Shown: positions 42,562 through 52,611 of the stretch, piece by piece
How the letters are laid out: the number at the start of each line of letters is the position of its first letter
Numbering within the stretch: position 1 is the stretch's first letter
Assembly (NCBI RefSeq): GCF_002858765.1
Contig: NZ_PJRP01000016.1
Coordinates: 62,001-126,000 of the forward strand
Direction: 5' to 3'
Source: Cupriavidus pauculus
GTDB lineage: Bacteria; Pseudomonadota; Gammaproteobacteria; Burkholderiales; Burkholderiaceae
Length of the DNA: 64,000 nt
Made by a program: the position numbers and the translations under genes
Notes under the pieces: generated by a model
The model's database searches: none
Told to the model about the DNA's origin: nothing
The model's input: the letters and a program-made list of their open reading frames with translations, nothing else

Positions 42562-42632
42562 CGTAAATGAATTTTAAGGCGCTTTATATGTGATGTATAT
42601 GCCTTAATATGCCTAATATGCTACATTTATCG
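42562..42632. promoter_or_regulatory. A+T-rich tract with repeated TAATATGC
   Basis: This tract within the divergent gap 42453-42704 is far poorer in G+C than its surroundings. TAATATGC occurs at 42605-42612 and 42614-42621, and related TATATG units lie just upstream (42585-42602). It probably holds promoters for both flanking secreted-protein genes and may bind an AT-preferring regulator. Confidence 0.45.
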
Positions 42633-42704
42633 CCGCTGTTCCGGCCTTCGATCTGACCGGGGGCTGCTAGGCTTTCTCCGCTTTCACACTGGGTGTTTTT
42701 TCCG

Positions 42705-43283
42705 ATGTTCCGTATCAAGGCGAGCCGCTTCGCCAAATCCGTCACCGTCACCGCCACCACCACCTCCACCACCATCACCACGTGTGCCGCGCTGCTCGCG
42801 CTGGCCACCACGGCCCCTGTCCATGCGGACACCGCGCCGGCGCCCAGCAAGAAGCCCGCGCCTGTTGCCAGCACGGCTGCCCAATATCTGCCTGCCGCCG
42901 CGGACTTCATCGGCAAGTGGAAGCTCTACGGGGCGGCCGTCCGCGCCCCTTCGGATCTCCCGGCGCCGGCCACGCCCGAGCAGACCGCCGAAGCCACCGC
43001 ACGGCAGCGGACCCTGATCACCTTCTATCGCGCTTTCGACTACCTCGAAATTCGTGAGGATGGCCATTTCAACTTTCACCAACCCGGTGAACAGCCGGGC
43101 GACGCTTGCGCGTGGTGCGGAAAGTGGTCGTTCCACGACGGTTCGTTGTGGCTTGACCTGCCGACGGCGCCGCGACTGGACATCTACGCGCCCGACGGCA
43201 AGATGCAGATGACGTACGGCGCCGAGGTTGGCGAATCGGCGATGTTCCGCTGGCAGGTGGTTGGCTGGGCGAAGGTGCGCTAG
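42705..43283 (+). CDS. Secreted protein of unknown function
   Basis: 192 aa from the ATG at 42705. The N-terminus carries a Thr-rich run (T-A-T-T-T-S-T-T-I-T-T) before the hydrophobic A-A-L-L-A-L-A-T-T-A-P-V-H-A signal core, which is unusual. The mature part has one compact region, F-I-G-K-W-K-L-Y-G to W-C-G-K-W-S-F-H-D, with paired Trp and a C-x2-C-like A-C-A-W-C-G, then D-I-Y-A-P-D-G-K. This resembles a small lipocalin-like fold that reports on an assayed quantity, but no family is certain. A strong terminator follows. Confidence 0.75.
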   Translation: MFRIKASRFAKSVTVTATTTSTTITTCAALLALATTAPVHADTAPAPSKKPAPVASTAAQYLPAAADFIGKWKLYGAAVRAPSDLPAPATPEQTAEATARQRTLITFYRAFDYLEIREDGHFNFHQPGEQPGDACAWCGKWSFHDGSLWLDLPTAPRLDIYAPDGKMQMTYGAEVGESAMFRWQVVGWAKVR

Positions 43284-43319
43284 TCACAGCACCAGCAAGC
43301 GCAAAAAAGCAGGATGCAA

Positions 43320-43351
43320 AAAAAGCGACGAGGTTTCCCTCGTCGCTTTTT
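43320..43351. terminator. Strong bidirectional terminator
   Basis: AAAAAGCGACGAGG (43320-43333) pairs perfectly with CCTCGTCGCTTTTT (43338-43351) around TTTC. It lies between the convergent secreted-protein gene and gdhA and serves both strands. Confidence 0.93.
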
Positions 43352-43400
43352 CTTTAAGACCAGCGCCGGCGATGGGGCGCCGGCCGGGCCGGTTGACCGA

Positions 43401-44744
<1,344 letters not shown>

Positions 44745-45140
44745 GATGTCTCAGTATTGTCGTCGGTGCGTGGTGTGGCGCCGGCGCCTGGCCGCAGAGG
44801 CTGGCGACGGGCCGTCCTGGAGTGGCGCGTCGGGTGGGCGCCGTGGCATGAAGTCCTGGTGGGCAACCCGCGCCGGCAGGGCGCGGGATGGGCAGATGCC
44901 GTAATGTCCGGACAATGATGCGGGTGGCAGCATGTCTCGAACAGGCACGAAGCTTAGCACCAGAATGGGGCAGACCCCATCGAAAACGTGAGGTCACCGC
45001 CATGCGGTGGCGCGTTGCCAGCCGTTCCCACAGGCGAAAAGTGGACGAGCCGTGGCAGGGCGGAAAGGGTGGAAATCGGCGCCCGGACGCCGTGCTAGCA
45101 TGAACGCCTTCGCCGCCGCACCCCCATCGCAACCCATCCA
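44745..45140. promoter_or_regulatory. 396-base divergent spacer between gdhA and J-protein gene
   Basis: No convincing gene is present. ATGGGG (44964-44969) and CCCCAT (44974-44979) form a perfect 6-bp stem with a CAGA loop, about 220 bases upstream of gdhA, which could be an operator or leader hairpin. The rest is ordinary G+C-rich sequence. Confidence 0.35.
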
Positions 45141-45725
45141 ATGACTACGCTCTACGCGACGCTTGGCATCCAGTCCGATGCCACCCTGGAAGAGATCAAG
45201 CTCGCCTATCGCCGCGCCGCGATGAAGTGGCATCCGGACCGCAATCCGGGCCGCGAGGCCGATGCCCATGCGGCTTTCCAGCAGATTCGCGACGCCTATT
45301 CGATCCTGTCCGACGCCGAGCAACGCCAGGTCTACGACGAGGTCTTTGAACGGGAAATGCGCCGCTGGGAGACCGAGCACACCGCCGAGATGGCGGCCGA
45401 GGCCGCGCAGGAACGCGAGGCCCAGGAGGCGGCCAGGCGTGTTGCGCAGGATCACTACGAAAAGATGGTGGCTGTCGCCATGCGCTTTGCCGACGACGGA
45501 CATGGCCGCGACGTGCTGTTTGGCGTCCTGCTGGGCCAGGAATGCGAGCCGGGCCTTGCCGGCCGGATCGCCGACAGCGTCTGGGCGCTGCACGAATCGC
45601 GCAAGACCGTCGTCGAGCCAGAGCCCACAGACGCCACCGTGCAGCCGGATACCGGCACCGCTCGTGCAGATAAGCATGCCAGCGCGTTCGAGTCGTTCTG
45701 GGAAGGCCTGTTCAAGTTCCGCTGA
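45141..45725 (+). CDS. J-domain (DnaJ-like) protein
   Basis: 194 aa. The N-terminal J domain (about 3-68) has the HPD tripeptide at 31-33 in K-W-H-P-D-R-N-P-G. A charged Glu/Arg/Ala helix (about 70-110) follows, then a unique C-terminal part. There is no Gly/Phe region and no zinc-finger, so this is a class III J-protein that would stimulate DnaK on particular clients. No transmembrane segment. The client is unknown. Confidence 0.9.
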   Translation: MTTLYATLGIQSDATLEEIKLAYRRAAMKWHPDRNPGREADAHAAFQQIRDAYSILSDAEQRQVYDEVFEREMRRWETEHTAEMAAEAAQEREAQEAARRVAQDHYEKMVAVAMRFADDGHGRDVLFGVLLGQECEPGLAGRIADSVWALHESRKTVVEPEPTDATVQPDTGTARADKHASAFESFWEGLFKFR

Positions 45726-45735
45726 ACATAAAAAA

Positions 45736-45757
45736 ACCGCATCCCCAAGGACGCGGT
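45736..45757 (-). terminator. Terminator for the small secreted-protein gene
   Basis: On the minus strand, ACCGCGTCC and GGATGCGGT pair over 9 positions (one G-T) around TTGG, followed by a run of seven T. It stands about 50 bases past the stop of the gene at 45811-46113. Confidence 0.75.
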
Positions 45758-45810
45758 ACAAGTCTCATCTCGCAGAGAACAAAGCAGAAAAGAGGCAGGG
45801 AGCAGGCAGA

Positions 45811-46113
45811 TCAGGCGCTGTGTGCCGGCGGTGCCGACACGCCGGTGCGGTCCAGGCCAGCCGTGGTGCGGGCGCCATCGGTGTACGGGTCCGGCTTGCG
45901 CGTGCCGTAGGCACCCTGACTGTAGACATCGCGCTTTTCCAGGACGTTGGCGCCTTCGGTAAAGACGTCGCGGGGGCCGTTGTGCATCGTGTAGCCATAG
46001 CGGTCGGCATCGACGCCGCGGTCTTGCATGCCGTGGCCGGATTGCGCGGCGGCCAGCGTGCAGGCGCAGAGCATCGTGGTGGCAAGCAGGGATTTGATCG
46101 TGTAGTTGTGCAT
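45811..46113 (-). CDS. Small secreted repeat protein
   Basis: 100 aa with a signal peptide (M-H-N-Y-T-I-K-S-L-L-A-T-T-M-L-C-A-C-T-L-A-A-A). The mature 75 residues carry a threefold motif D-x-(F/Y)-(T/S)-x-G-A (R-D-V-F-T-E-G-A, R-D-V-Y-S-Q-G-A, P-D-P-Y-T-D-G-A) in a polar setting. No family was recognised. A site resembling the one in the LysR promoter lies about 145 bases upstream of the start, so it could share that regulator. A T-tailed hairpin ends the transcript. Confidence 0.7.
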   Translation of the reverse strand: MHNYTIKSLLATTMLCACTLAAAQSGHGMQDRGVDADRYGYTMHNGPRDVFTEGANVLEKRDVYSQGAYGTRKPDPYTDGARTTAGLDRTGVSAPPAHSA

Positions 46114-46255
46114 TTCTAGTCTTCAACAGATTGGGTGGACGGCGCGTCTGGCGGGGTGGGGGGGAGGACGCGCCGTCCGGAACGCCTTGTGGGCGATGCC
46201 GCGTCGGAGTGGTGCGGCACGGAACAAAGTGTAGGTCGCCCAATGCATTCCTGTG

Positions 46256-46292
46256 ATGATTTAAAAAATCATTCGTCAGTCGGTTTCTTCAT
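46256..46292. promoter_or_regulatory. 37-base site matching one at the LysR promoter
   Basis: ATGATTTAAAA, then TCAGTCGG, then TTCAT occur with the same spacings as at 48256-48292; 26 of 37 positions agree. This copy overlaps the FUSC stop and includes a 7-bp inverted repeat ATGATTT/AAATCAT (46256-46272). It lies upstream of the small secreted-protein gene and could be a second binding site for the LysR regulator. Confidence 0.4.
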
Positions 46293-48180
46293 GTGTGTGC
46301 AACGTGACGCCAAGCACCACGAGCGCGCACTGAACGTCGGCCGCCAGGGCGCGATCGTGCAGCGGGGCCAGTTGCACGAGTGACGCTTCGATCCACGCAT
46401 GCAGGGCGGCCGGCGGCGCCACCGCGTGGCCAGCCTGCATCCGCGCCCGGAAATGGCGGGCCACGATACCCAGCACACGGCGCACCGGCTTGCGGGCCGC
46501 GATGGGCAGGGACGGCAGCGCGCGCTGCAAGCTCAGCGTGCAATAGCCGATCTGCAGTTCGGTAAAGCCGTCCGATGCCAGCCGGCCACCGCCCGCGCCG
46601 AGCCGTGGCATCAGTTGCCCCAGCCGGTCCAGCATCCGGGCGCCCACGCGCGTATGGGCGTCGGCGCCCCGCCACGTCGCGGCCCGCGCCAGATCCAGCC
46701 AGCTTGCGCGGATCAACCGCTGCGCGGCCACGTGTGCGCCAAAGGGTCGCGCCAGCATGGTCCACAGCGGTGCAAACAGCATCGCGGCGGCATTTGCCAG
46801 GTTGGTATTGAACAGGCCGATGAAGTTGGCGTCGTAGACGGTCTGCACATTGGCAAATGACGCGGTATTGACAGACAGCAGCATGGCGATCAGGTTGAAG
46901 CCGGGCCGCTGGACCAGCACCCCGATGCCCAGATAAGGTACCGACAGCATGCCGGCCAGCGTCTCGAACGTCTGCGCGTGTGGCACCACCATGAACAGGT
47001 AGAACGACGAAATCAGCAGGCAGATCGCGGCCCAGCGGATGAACGATCGCGCCACGGGACGCGGCTCGTCGATCGTGGCGAAGAAGCAGCAGGCGATGGC
47101 CGACACGGCTACCGGGCCGCCACCATCCTCCCAGCCGGAAAAGATCCACAGCAGGCCGGCACAGAACACGGCAAGCCCGGCGGACACCGCGCCGAAGACC
47201 AGCATGGCGTGGTCGTGGTGAAGCGTGTCGCCGTCGGGCTCGCGCTCGGTTTCGCCGCTAGGGGGTTCGGTCCTCGATGGATGGCCCTGCGGCGCGTCTG
47301 GGCGGTCGACAATCCGTTGCTGCAGGTCGGCGCAGGCCCGCAACAGGATCGCGTACCGGGTGTTCAGCAAGGCGGCGGCCTGTTCCAGCGCTGGGCGCGG
47401 CAGGCGCGGCGCCCGGGCATCTGGCGTTTCGCGCAGCGCCTGCAGCACGCTTTCCAGGCCGGACAGCACCGGCATCAGCCGCGACATGCGGCCACGCAGC
47501 GCGCGCGCGTGATCCACGGCCTGACGGCTTTCGATATCGAACGACAGGTGCACGATCAGTTGATCCAGCGCCAGCATGTCGGCGGCCAGGCGATGCCGGC
47601 TTGCAACCGCGCGGGGGTTGGCGGCGGCGATATCGCGGGCCCAGGCCGCCGCGTCGTCCAGCCAGATGCGCGCCCGTTCGCGCAGCGCGGGCGCCACCTT
47701 GGCCGGAAACACGATGGCGCCGACCAGACTCGCGCAGACAATGCCGATCACGATTTCATCGATGCGGGCCACGGCGATATCGAAGATGTCGGCTGGTTGC
47801 ATGACGGCGGGCAGCGCGACGATCGGCAGGGTATAGGCCGCCAGCAGGAACACATAGCTGCGCGGCGAGCGCTGCAACTGCGACAGGTAGACCAGCGCCA
47901 TGATCCACAGCGCAATGGCGCCCATCAGCACGATCGGCATGTTCACCAACTGCGGCACCGTAATCACGGCCGCCATCGCGCCAAGTATCGTGCCGGCCAC
48001 GCGATAGGCGGCCTTCGAGCGCGTGGCGCCCGTGAGCGGGTTCGAGACGAAGTAGACGGTGGCCATGGCCCAGTATGGGCGCGGCAGGCCGAACGACAGT
48101 GCGATGTAGAGCGCCAGCATCGCGGCAGCGAATGCCTTCAGCGAAAACAGCCACTGTCGGGCATGCGGCCAGCTAGCCAT
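46276..48180 (-). CDS. FUSC family membrane protein (AaeB-like efflux)
   Basis: 634 aa from the ATG at 48180. Two blocks of about five membrane helices (about 10-165 and 335-500) are separated by a cytoplasmic helical region, the FUSC layout of the aromatic-carboxylic-acid efflux protein AaeB. R-P-Y-W-A-M-A-T-V-Y-F-V and A-I-A-C-C-F-F-A-T-I-D-E-P-R-P are typical of the two repeats. It would export aromatic or other weak acids. AaeB normally works with AaeA and AaeX, but neither is adjacent. A LysR gene lies divergently, as for aaeR. Confidence 0.87.
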   Translation of the reverse strand: MASWPHARQWLFSLKAFAAAMLALYIALSFGLPRPYWAMATVYFVSNPLTGATRSKAAYRVAGTILGAMAAVITVPQLVNMPIVLMGAIALWIMALVYLSQLQRSPRSYVFLLAAYTLPIVALPAVMQPADIFDIAVARIDEIVIGIVCASLVGAIVFPAKVAPALRERARIWLDDAAAWARDIAAANPRAVASRHRLAADMLALDQLIVHLSFDIESRQAVDHARALRGRMSRLMPVLSGLESVLQALRETPDARAPRLPRPALEQAAALLNTRYAILLRACADLQQRIVDRPDAPQGHPSRTEPPSGETEREPDGDTLHHDHAMLVFGAVSAGLAVFCAGLLWIFSGWEDGGGPVAVSAIACCFFATIDEPRPVARSFIRWAAICLLISSFYLFMVVPHAQTFETLAGMLSVPYLGIGVLVQRPGFNLIAMLLSVNTASFANVQTVYDANFIGLFNTNLANAAAMLFAPLWTMLARPFGAHVAAQRLIRASWLDLARAATWRGADAHTRVGARMLDRLGQLMPRLGAGGGRLASDGFTELQIGYCTLSLQRALPSLPIAARKPVRRVLGIVARHFRARMQAGHAVAPPAALHAWIEASLVQLAPLHDRALAADVQCALVVLGVTLHTHEETD

Positions 48181-48255
48181 GATTGTGATGCGCCGGTGGT
48201 CCGGCAATTGGGGGCGTAGGACGGGCAGTGTAGTCGCCCTGCAACGATTCCATCC

Positions 48256-48292
48256 ATGATTTAAAATTCGCAGCTTCAGTCGGAATATTCAT
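48256..48292. promoter_or_regulatory. Candidate LysR binding site
   Basis: This is the LysR-side copy of the 37-base element also seen at 46256-46292, in the 124-base gap between the FUSC and LysR genes. It contains ATTTAAAAT and the palindrome GAATATTC and ends 12 bases before the LysR start, a common place for an autoregulatory site. Confidence 0.5.
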
Positions 48293-48304
48293 AAAAGGCC
48301 TGCC

Positions 48305-49195
48305 ATGCCCATCGACATCCGCGCGCTGCGCTACTTCGTCGAGACCGCGCGTCTGAAAAGCTTCACCCAAGCGGCATCGTCGCTCTACGTCACGCAATCG
48401 ACCATCAGCAAGATGGTCAAGCAGCTGGAAGACGAAGTGGGCCAGCCACTGCTGATTCGAGAGGGCAAGTCGGTGCGGCTGACCGATGTGGGCCGGGTGG
48501 TGTACGACCGGGGCCAGGAGGCGCTGGGCGTGGTGCACCGGCTCACACTGGAAGTGGCGGATCTGTCATCGCTGGGGCGCGGCCAGCTGACCGTGGGTAT
48601 TCCGCCGATGGTCAACCTGTTCTTCTCGCCGGCGGTCAGTGCCTTTCGCAAGCGATATCCCAACCTGCAATTGACGCTGTCCGAGCACGGCGGGCAGGTC
48701 GTCGAACAGCAAGTGGCGAATGGCGAACTTGAGGTGGGTGCCACGGTGTTGCCCGGCGATACCGGCCTGGCGCTGGAGACGCGCCAGTTCGCAAAATATC
48801 CAATTTGGGCGGTCGGCCCCCATCGCGCTGCCTGGGCCAGCGGCCGCACGGTGACGCTGGAGGCGCTGCGCGACGAACCGCTGGTGATGCTGACCGACGA
48901 GTTCTCGCTGACGCGCAAGCTGCGGCAGGCCTTTCTGGAAGCCCGCATCGAGCCGCAAGTGGTGGCGCAGAGCGGCCACTGGGATTTCCTGGCGTCGATG
49001 GCCGCCGCCGGCCTTGGCACCACCTTCCTGCCCGAGCCGCTGCTCAAGCGCCTGGAAACCCGCGACAAGCTCGCCGTGGCCCGCCTGACCGAACCGACCA
49101 TGGACTGGGCCCTGGCCCATATCTGGTCACCGGGGCGCTACCTCTCGCACGCGGCCAGGGCGTGGCTGGAGGTGTGCGAGGAGGTGATGGGGTAA
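48305..49195 (+). CDS. LysR family transcriptional regulator
   Basis: 296 aa. The N-terminal winged helix is I-R-A-L-R-Y-F-V-E-T-A, S-F-T-Q-A-A-S-S-L-Y-V-T-Q-S-T-I-S-K and V-K-Q-L-E-D-E-V-G. The effector domain (about 90-296) begins G-Q-L-T-V-G-I-P-P-M. AAAAGG precedes the ATG. Divergence from the FUSC efflux gene suggests it activates that gene in response to an exported acid. The effector is unknown. Confidence 0.92.
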   Translation: MPIDIRALRYFVETARLKSFTQAASSLYVTQSTISKMVKQLEDEVGQPLLIREGKSVRLTDVGRVVYDRGQEALGVVHRLTLEVADLSSLGRGQLTVGIPPMVNLFFSPAVSAFRKRYPNLQLTLSEHGGQVVEQQVANGELEVGATVLPGDTGLALETRQFAKYPIWAVGPHRAAWASGRTVTLEALRDEPLVMLTDEFSLTRKLRQAFLEARIEPQVVAQSGHWDFLASMAAAGLGTTFLPEPLLKRLETRDKLAVARLTEPTMDWALAHIWSPGRYLSHAARAWLEVCEEVMG

Positions 49196-49268
49196 CTCGC
49201 CGGGCGGGCACCATGCTGTCAGACCCAGCCCGATAGTCCGCCTGCCGCGCACCCACTAGGCTTCAGTC

Positions 49269-50222
49269 ATGAGCCGCATGGGAGTCCTAGCGATGCAGCA
49301 CGGGGTGGCAGCAAGACGATCGGTCCTGAGCTTCGTACGATTGCTACGGGACACGGTCTCGGCATGGCTGGACGACTATGCGCCCAGCATGGGTGCCGCG
49401 CTGGCGTACTACACGTTGTTCTCGGTGGCGCCGTTGCTGCTGATCGTGATTGCCATTGCCGGGCTGGTGTACGGCGACGAGGCGGCGCGCGGCGCGGTGG
49501 TCGAGCAGATCGGCGGCCTGGTGGGCGTGGAGGGCGCCAAGGCCATCGAGAGCATGCTGGTGTCGCTCAGTTCGCCCGCCAAGGGTTCGGTCACGGCGGT
49601 GCTCAGTACCGTGACCCTGTTCGTGGGCGCCACCACGGTCTTTGCCGAACTGCAGGATGCGCTGGACCGCATCTGGCGCGTGCCCGAGCGCAAGAAGCCG
49701 TCGGGCATATGGGAACTGCTGCGTGGGCGCGTGCTGTCGTTCGGCATGATCCTGGGGATCGGCTTCCTGCTGATCGTGTCGCTCGTGGCCAGCGCGGCGC
49801 TGGCCGCCATCGGCCGGTACTGGTCGCCGATGCTGGGCGAGGGCGAGGTGCTTGGCCACGTGCTCGACATGGGCCTGAGCTTTGTACTGGTGACGGTGGT
49901 GTTCGCGATGATCTACAAGATCATGCCGCACGCCGCCGTGCGGTGGCCCGACGTCTGGCTGGGCTCCGTCGTCACGTCGGTGCTGTTCACGGTGGGCAAG
50001 CTGCTGATCGGCCTGTATATCGGCAAGACGGGCGTGGCCACCGGCTACGGTGCGGCCGGTTCGCTGGTCGTGGTGCTGGTCTGGGTGTACTACTCCGCGC
50101 AGATATTCCTGCTGGGGGCGGAATTCACATGGCTCTATGCCAACCGCTACGGGTCGCAGCGCGCCAGGCCTGTATCGCGCGAAGGCCAGGCGCCCAAACG
50201 CCACGGCGAGGCGCCGCCGTGA
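49269..50222 (+). CDS. YihY/virulence factor BrkB family membrane protein
   Basis: 317 aa with about six hydrophobic segments from residue 40 to 285. Family marks are A-P-S-M-G-A-A-L-A-Y-Y-T-L-F-S-V-A-P, R-I-W-R-V-P and G-V-A-T-G-Y-G-A-A-G-S-L. The family was once mislabelled RNase BN; its role is not settled. It is convergent with the ABC permease operon, with only 39 bases between, and no clear hairpin was found there. Confidence 0.9.
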   Translation: MSRMGVLAMQHGVAARRSVLSFVRLLRDTVSAWLDDYAPSMGAALAYYTLFSVAPLLLIVIAIAGLVYGDEAARGAVVEQIGGLVGVEGAKAIESMLVSLSSPAKGSVTAVLSTVTLFVGATTVFAELQDALDRIWRVPERKKPSGIWELLRGRVLSFGMILGIGFLLIVSLVASAALAAIGRYWSPMLGEGEVLGHVLDMGLSFVLVTVVFAMIYKIMPHAAVRWPDVWLGSVVTSVLFTVGKLLIGLYIGKTGVATGYGAAGSLVVVLVWVYYSAQIFLLGAEFTWLYANRYGSQRARPVSREGQAPKRHGEAPP

Positions 50223-50261
50223 CGATCCTCGGCAGGGGGCGCCGCCGCTTTGCTGCGGGGC

Positions 50262-51428
50262 TTAGCGTGCCCGCAGCGCGTCCACGATATTGAGCCGCGA
50301 CGCCCGCAGCGCCGGCAGGAACCCACCGATCAGGCCCATCGCCATCGAGAACAGCAGCGTCTTGACGATGATGGCCGGCGTCAGCACGAAGCGGAACGAC
50401 AGGTCGGCAAAGGTCTGGAAGTTCGTCGTGGAGAACGATGCGAACTGCATCAGCGACGCGCAGAGCAGGCCGGCGATGCCGCCCACCAGCCCCAGCAGCA
50501 CGGCCTCGATCAGGAAGGCCATCAGCACGTTGGTGCGCTGGAAGCCCAGTGCGCGCAGCGTGCCGATCTCGCCCACGCGGTTGGCCACCGACGCGTACAT
50601 CGTGATCATGGCGCCGATCATGGCCGCCACCGAGAAGATGGTTGTCAGCGTAAGCCCCAGGATGTTGATGAACGCCGACAGCGCCTTGGACTGGTCGCTG
50701 TAGAACTGCTGCTCGCGCTTGGCCTCGTTGGCCAGCCGCGGGTCGACGTCGATGTCGGCGCGGAACTTGTCGAAGGCGTCGGTATTGGCCAGCCGCAGCA
50801 CCATCGACGAATAGCTGGTGCGGCGGAACGACTGCATGAGCTGGTCCACGTCGCCCCAGATCTCGGAATCGAAACCGCTGCCGCCGGCATCGAAATGGCC
50901 CACCACGGTCCAGTCGCGCTGCGCAAAGCGCAGGTGATCGCCAATGCGCACGTTGCCGTAGCCGTTGGCGATGCTGCTGCCGACGATGATTTCCGACGAG
51001 CCGGGCTTGAACACGCGCCCCTCGGTCAGCCGCACCTGCGGCCGCAGCGGTACGCCCAGCGGCGATACACCCCGGATCACCACGTTTGACGGCGTGGTGT
51101 AGCCGGTCTTGGTCAGCGAAATCAGCACCACGGCTTCGCGCGAGGCCATCGGGCGGCCCTCGGGCGTCATGGCGATGGATGGATACATCTCCAGCGCGGC
51201 GGCCTGGTCGCGCGTGATGCCGCTCTGGATTTCGGTTTCGGCGCCCTTGCGGATCACCACGACGTTGTCGCGCTCGCCCGTGGTCACCAGCGTCTTCTTC
51301 AGCCCGGCATCCAGCATCAGCATCGTCGCGAACACAAAGACCACCAGCGCCAGGCCGCCAGCCGTCAGCGCCGTGGTCAGGCGCCGGGCCCAAACGTTGC
51401 GGGCGATGTAGTGGAGCGGGATGACCAT
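50262..51428 (-). CDS. ABC transporter permease (FtsX/MacB type), second
   Basis: 388 aa with one N-terminal helix (about 20-42), a large periplasmic domain (about 43-260) and three C-terminal helices, the FtsX-like layout. G-E-I-G-T-L-R-A-L-G-F is the coupling motif that contacts the ATPase. It ends the four-gene operon, 15 bases after the first permease. Together they would form a mechanotransmission-type exporter; cargo unknown. Confidence 0.9.
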   Translation of the reverse strand: MVIPLHYIARNVWARRLTTALTAGGLALVVFVFATMLMLDAGLKKTLVTTGERDNVVVIRKGAETEIQSGITRDQAAALEMYPSIAMTPEGRPMASREAVVLISLTKTGYTTPSNVVIRGVSPLGVPLRPQVRLTEGRVFKPGSSEIIVGSSIANGYGNVRIGDHLRFAQRDWTVVGHFDAGGSGFDSEIWGDVDQLMQSFRRTSYSSMVLRLANTDAFDKFRADIDVDPRLANEAKREQQFYSDQSKALSAFINILGLTLTTIFSVAAMIGAMITMYASVANRVGEIGTLRALGFQRTNVLMAFLIEAVLLGLVGGIAGLLCASLMQFASFSTTNFQTFADLSFRFVLTPAIIVKTLLFSMAMGLIGGFLPALRASRLNIVDALRAR

Positions 51429-51443
51429 CTGCGTGCGATCCCG

Positions 51444-52598
51444 TCAGCCGATGGCCCGCAGGCCCTCGACGATACGCACGCGGGCGGCCTGCACGGCCGG
51501 CACGATGGCCGCCGCCAGCCCCACGACCAGCGCGCAGCCGGCCTGCATCGCCATGGTCTCGTGCGACACGGTGAACACCGGGAACACGCCGCCTACCGCC
51601 TGCTTGAAGAAGCGGGCCGCCGGTGGCGTCAGTAACATGCCCAGCGCCCCGCCAAACGCGCTGATGATCATCGATTCGCCAAAAACCAGCATGGACAGGA
51701 AGCCCGGCCCGAAGCCCAGCGCCTTCAGCGTGGCGTACTCGGTAATGCGCTCGCGCGCGCTCATGGCCATGGCGTTGGCCATCACGGCCATCACGATGAC
51801 GATCACCACGTAGGACACCACCCGGATCGCCGCGATGATCTGGTTCGACATCGCCACAAAGCCAAGCTGGAAGGCCTGCTCGGTCTCGGTGAGCGTCTCG
51901 GCCAGCGAATTCTTGAACACGTTGTCGACGTTCCGCGAGATCGCGGCGGCATTGTCCGGGTTGTCGACGCCCAGGATGAAGACGCCCACCTGGTCGGCCT
52001 GCTTGGCATTCTTCTTGCGCACGGTTTCGTTCAGGTAGTCCCAGTGGAACACCATCTGGCGCGTGATCGTGGTTTCGTCACGGCCTTCCATGATGCCGCG
52101 CACCACGAAATCCCACGTGCCGGCGTAGATCGTGCCCTTGATCGGGATGACGTCGCCAATCTTGAAGCCGTACAGGTCGGCCAGTTGCCGGCCCACCAGT
52201 GCGCCCCGGCGGTCGCGCTGGTAGTCGGCGCGCTGTTCGGGCGGGATGATGAACTCGGGATACAGGTCGAGATAGTTGTCGGAGACGGCGAACTGGGCGA
52301 AGAAGTTCTTCGGGTCGCGGTAGACGCCGCCGAACCAGTTCGAGCGCGCCACCTGGGTCACGCCATCCACGCCCTTGATGCGGTATTCGTAGTTGAGCGG
52401 CAGCGCGAACGTCAGCGAGATGGCGTTGCGGGTCACCAGCCGCGCATTGGATGCCGCCGACGCGCCCGCGTACCAGGCATCGACCACGGTCTGCAGCAGG
52501 CCGTAGGCCAGCACGGCGATCACCAGGCCCAGCACGGTCAGCGCCGTGCGCAGCTTGTGGCGCATGGCGTTGCGGGCGATCAGCTTGGGCAGGTACAT
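51444..52598 (-). CDS. ABC transporter permease (FtsX/MacB type), first
   Basis: 384 aa from the ATG at 52598. Same layout as the neighbouring permease: N-terminal helix (L-R-T-A-L-T-V-L-G-L-V-I-A-V-L-A-Y), large extracytoplasmic domain, then three helices, with I-T-E-Y-A-T-L-K-A-L-G-F as the ATPase contact. Starts 13 bases after the ATPase gene. The two permeases probably assemble as a heterodimer. Confidence 0.9.
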   Translation of the reverse strand: MYLPKLIARNAMRHKLRTALTVLGLVIAVLAYGLLQTVVDAWYAGASAASNARLVTRNAISLTFALPLNYEYRIKGVDGVTQVARSNWFGGVYRDPKNFFAQFAVSDNYLDLYPEFIIPPEQRADYQRDRRGALVGRQLADLYGFKIGDVIPIKGTIYAGTWDFVVRGIMEGRDETTITRQMVFHWDYLNETVRKKNAKQADQVGVFILGVDNPDNAAAISRNVDNVFKNSLAETLTETEQAFQLGFVAMSNQIIAAIRVVSYVVIVIVMAVMANAMAMSARERITEYATLKALGFGPGFLSMLVFGESMIISAFGGALGMLLTPPAARFFKQAVGGVFPVFTVSHETMAMQAGCALVVGLAAAIVPAVQAARVRIVEGLRAIG

Positions 52599-52611
52599 GG
52601 TAGTGTGTGGC

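Noticed and set aside
49269..50222. Annotation of the YihY protein as ribonuclease BN
   Set aside because: That label is historical and incorrect for this membrane family; the sequence shows multiple membrane helices and no nuclease motif.
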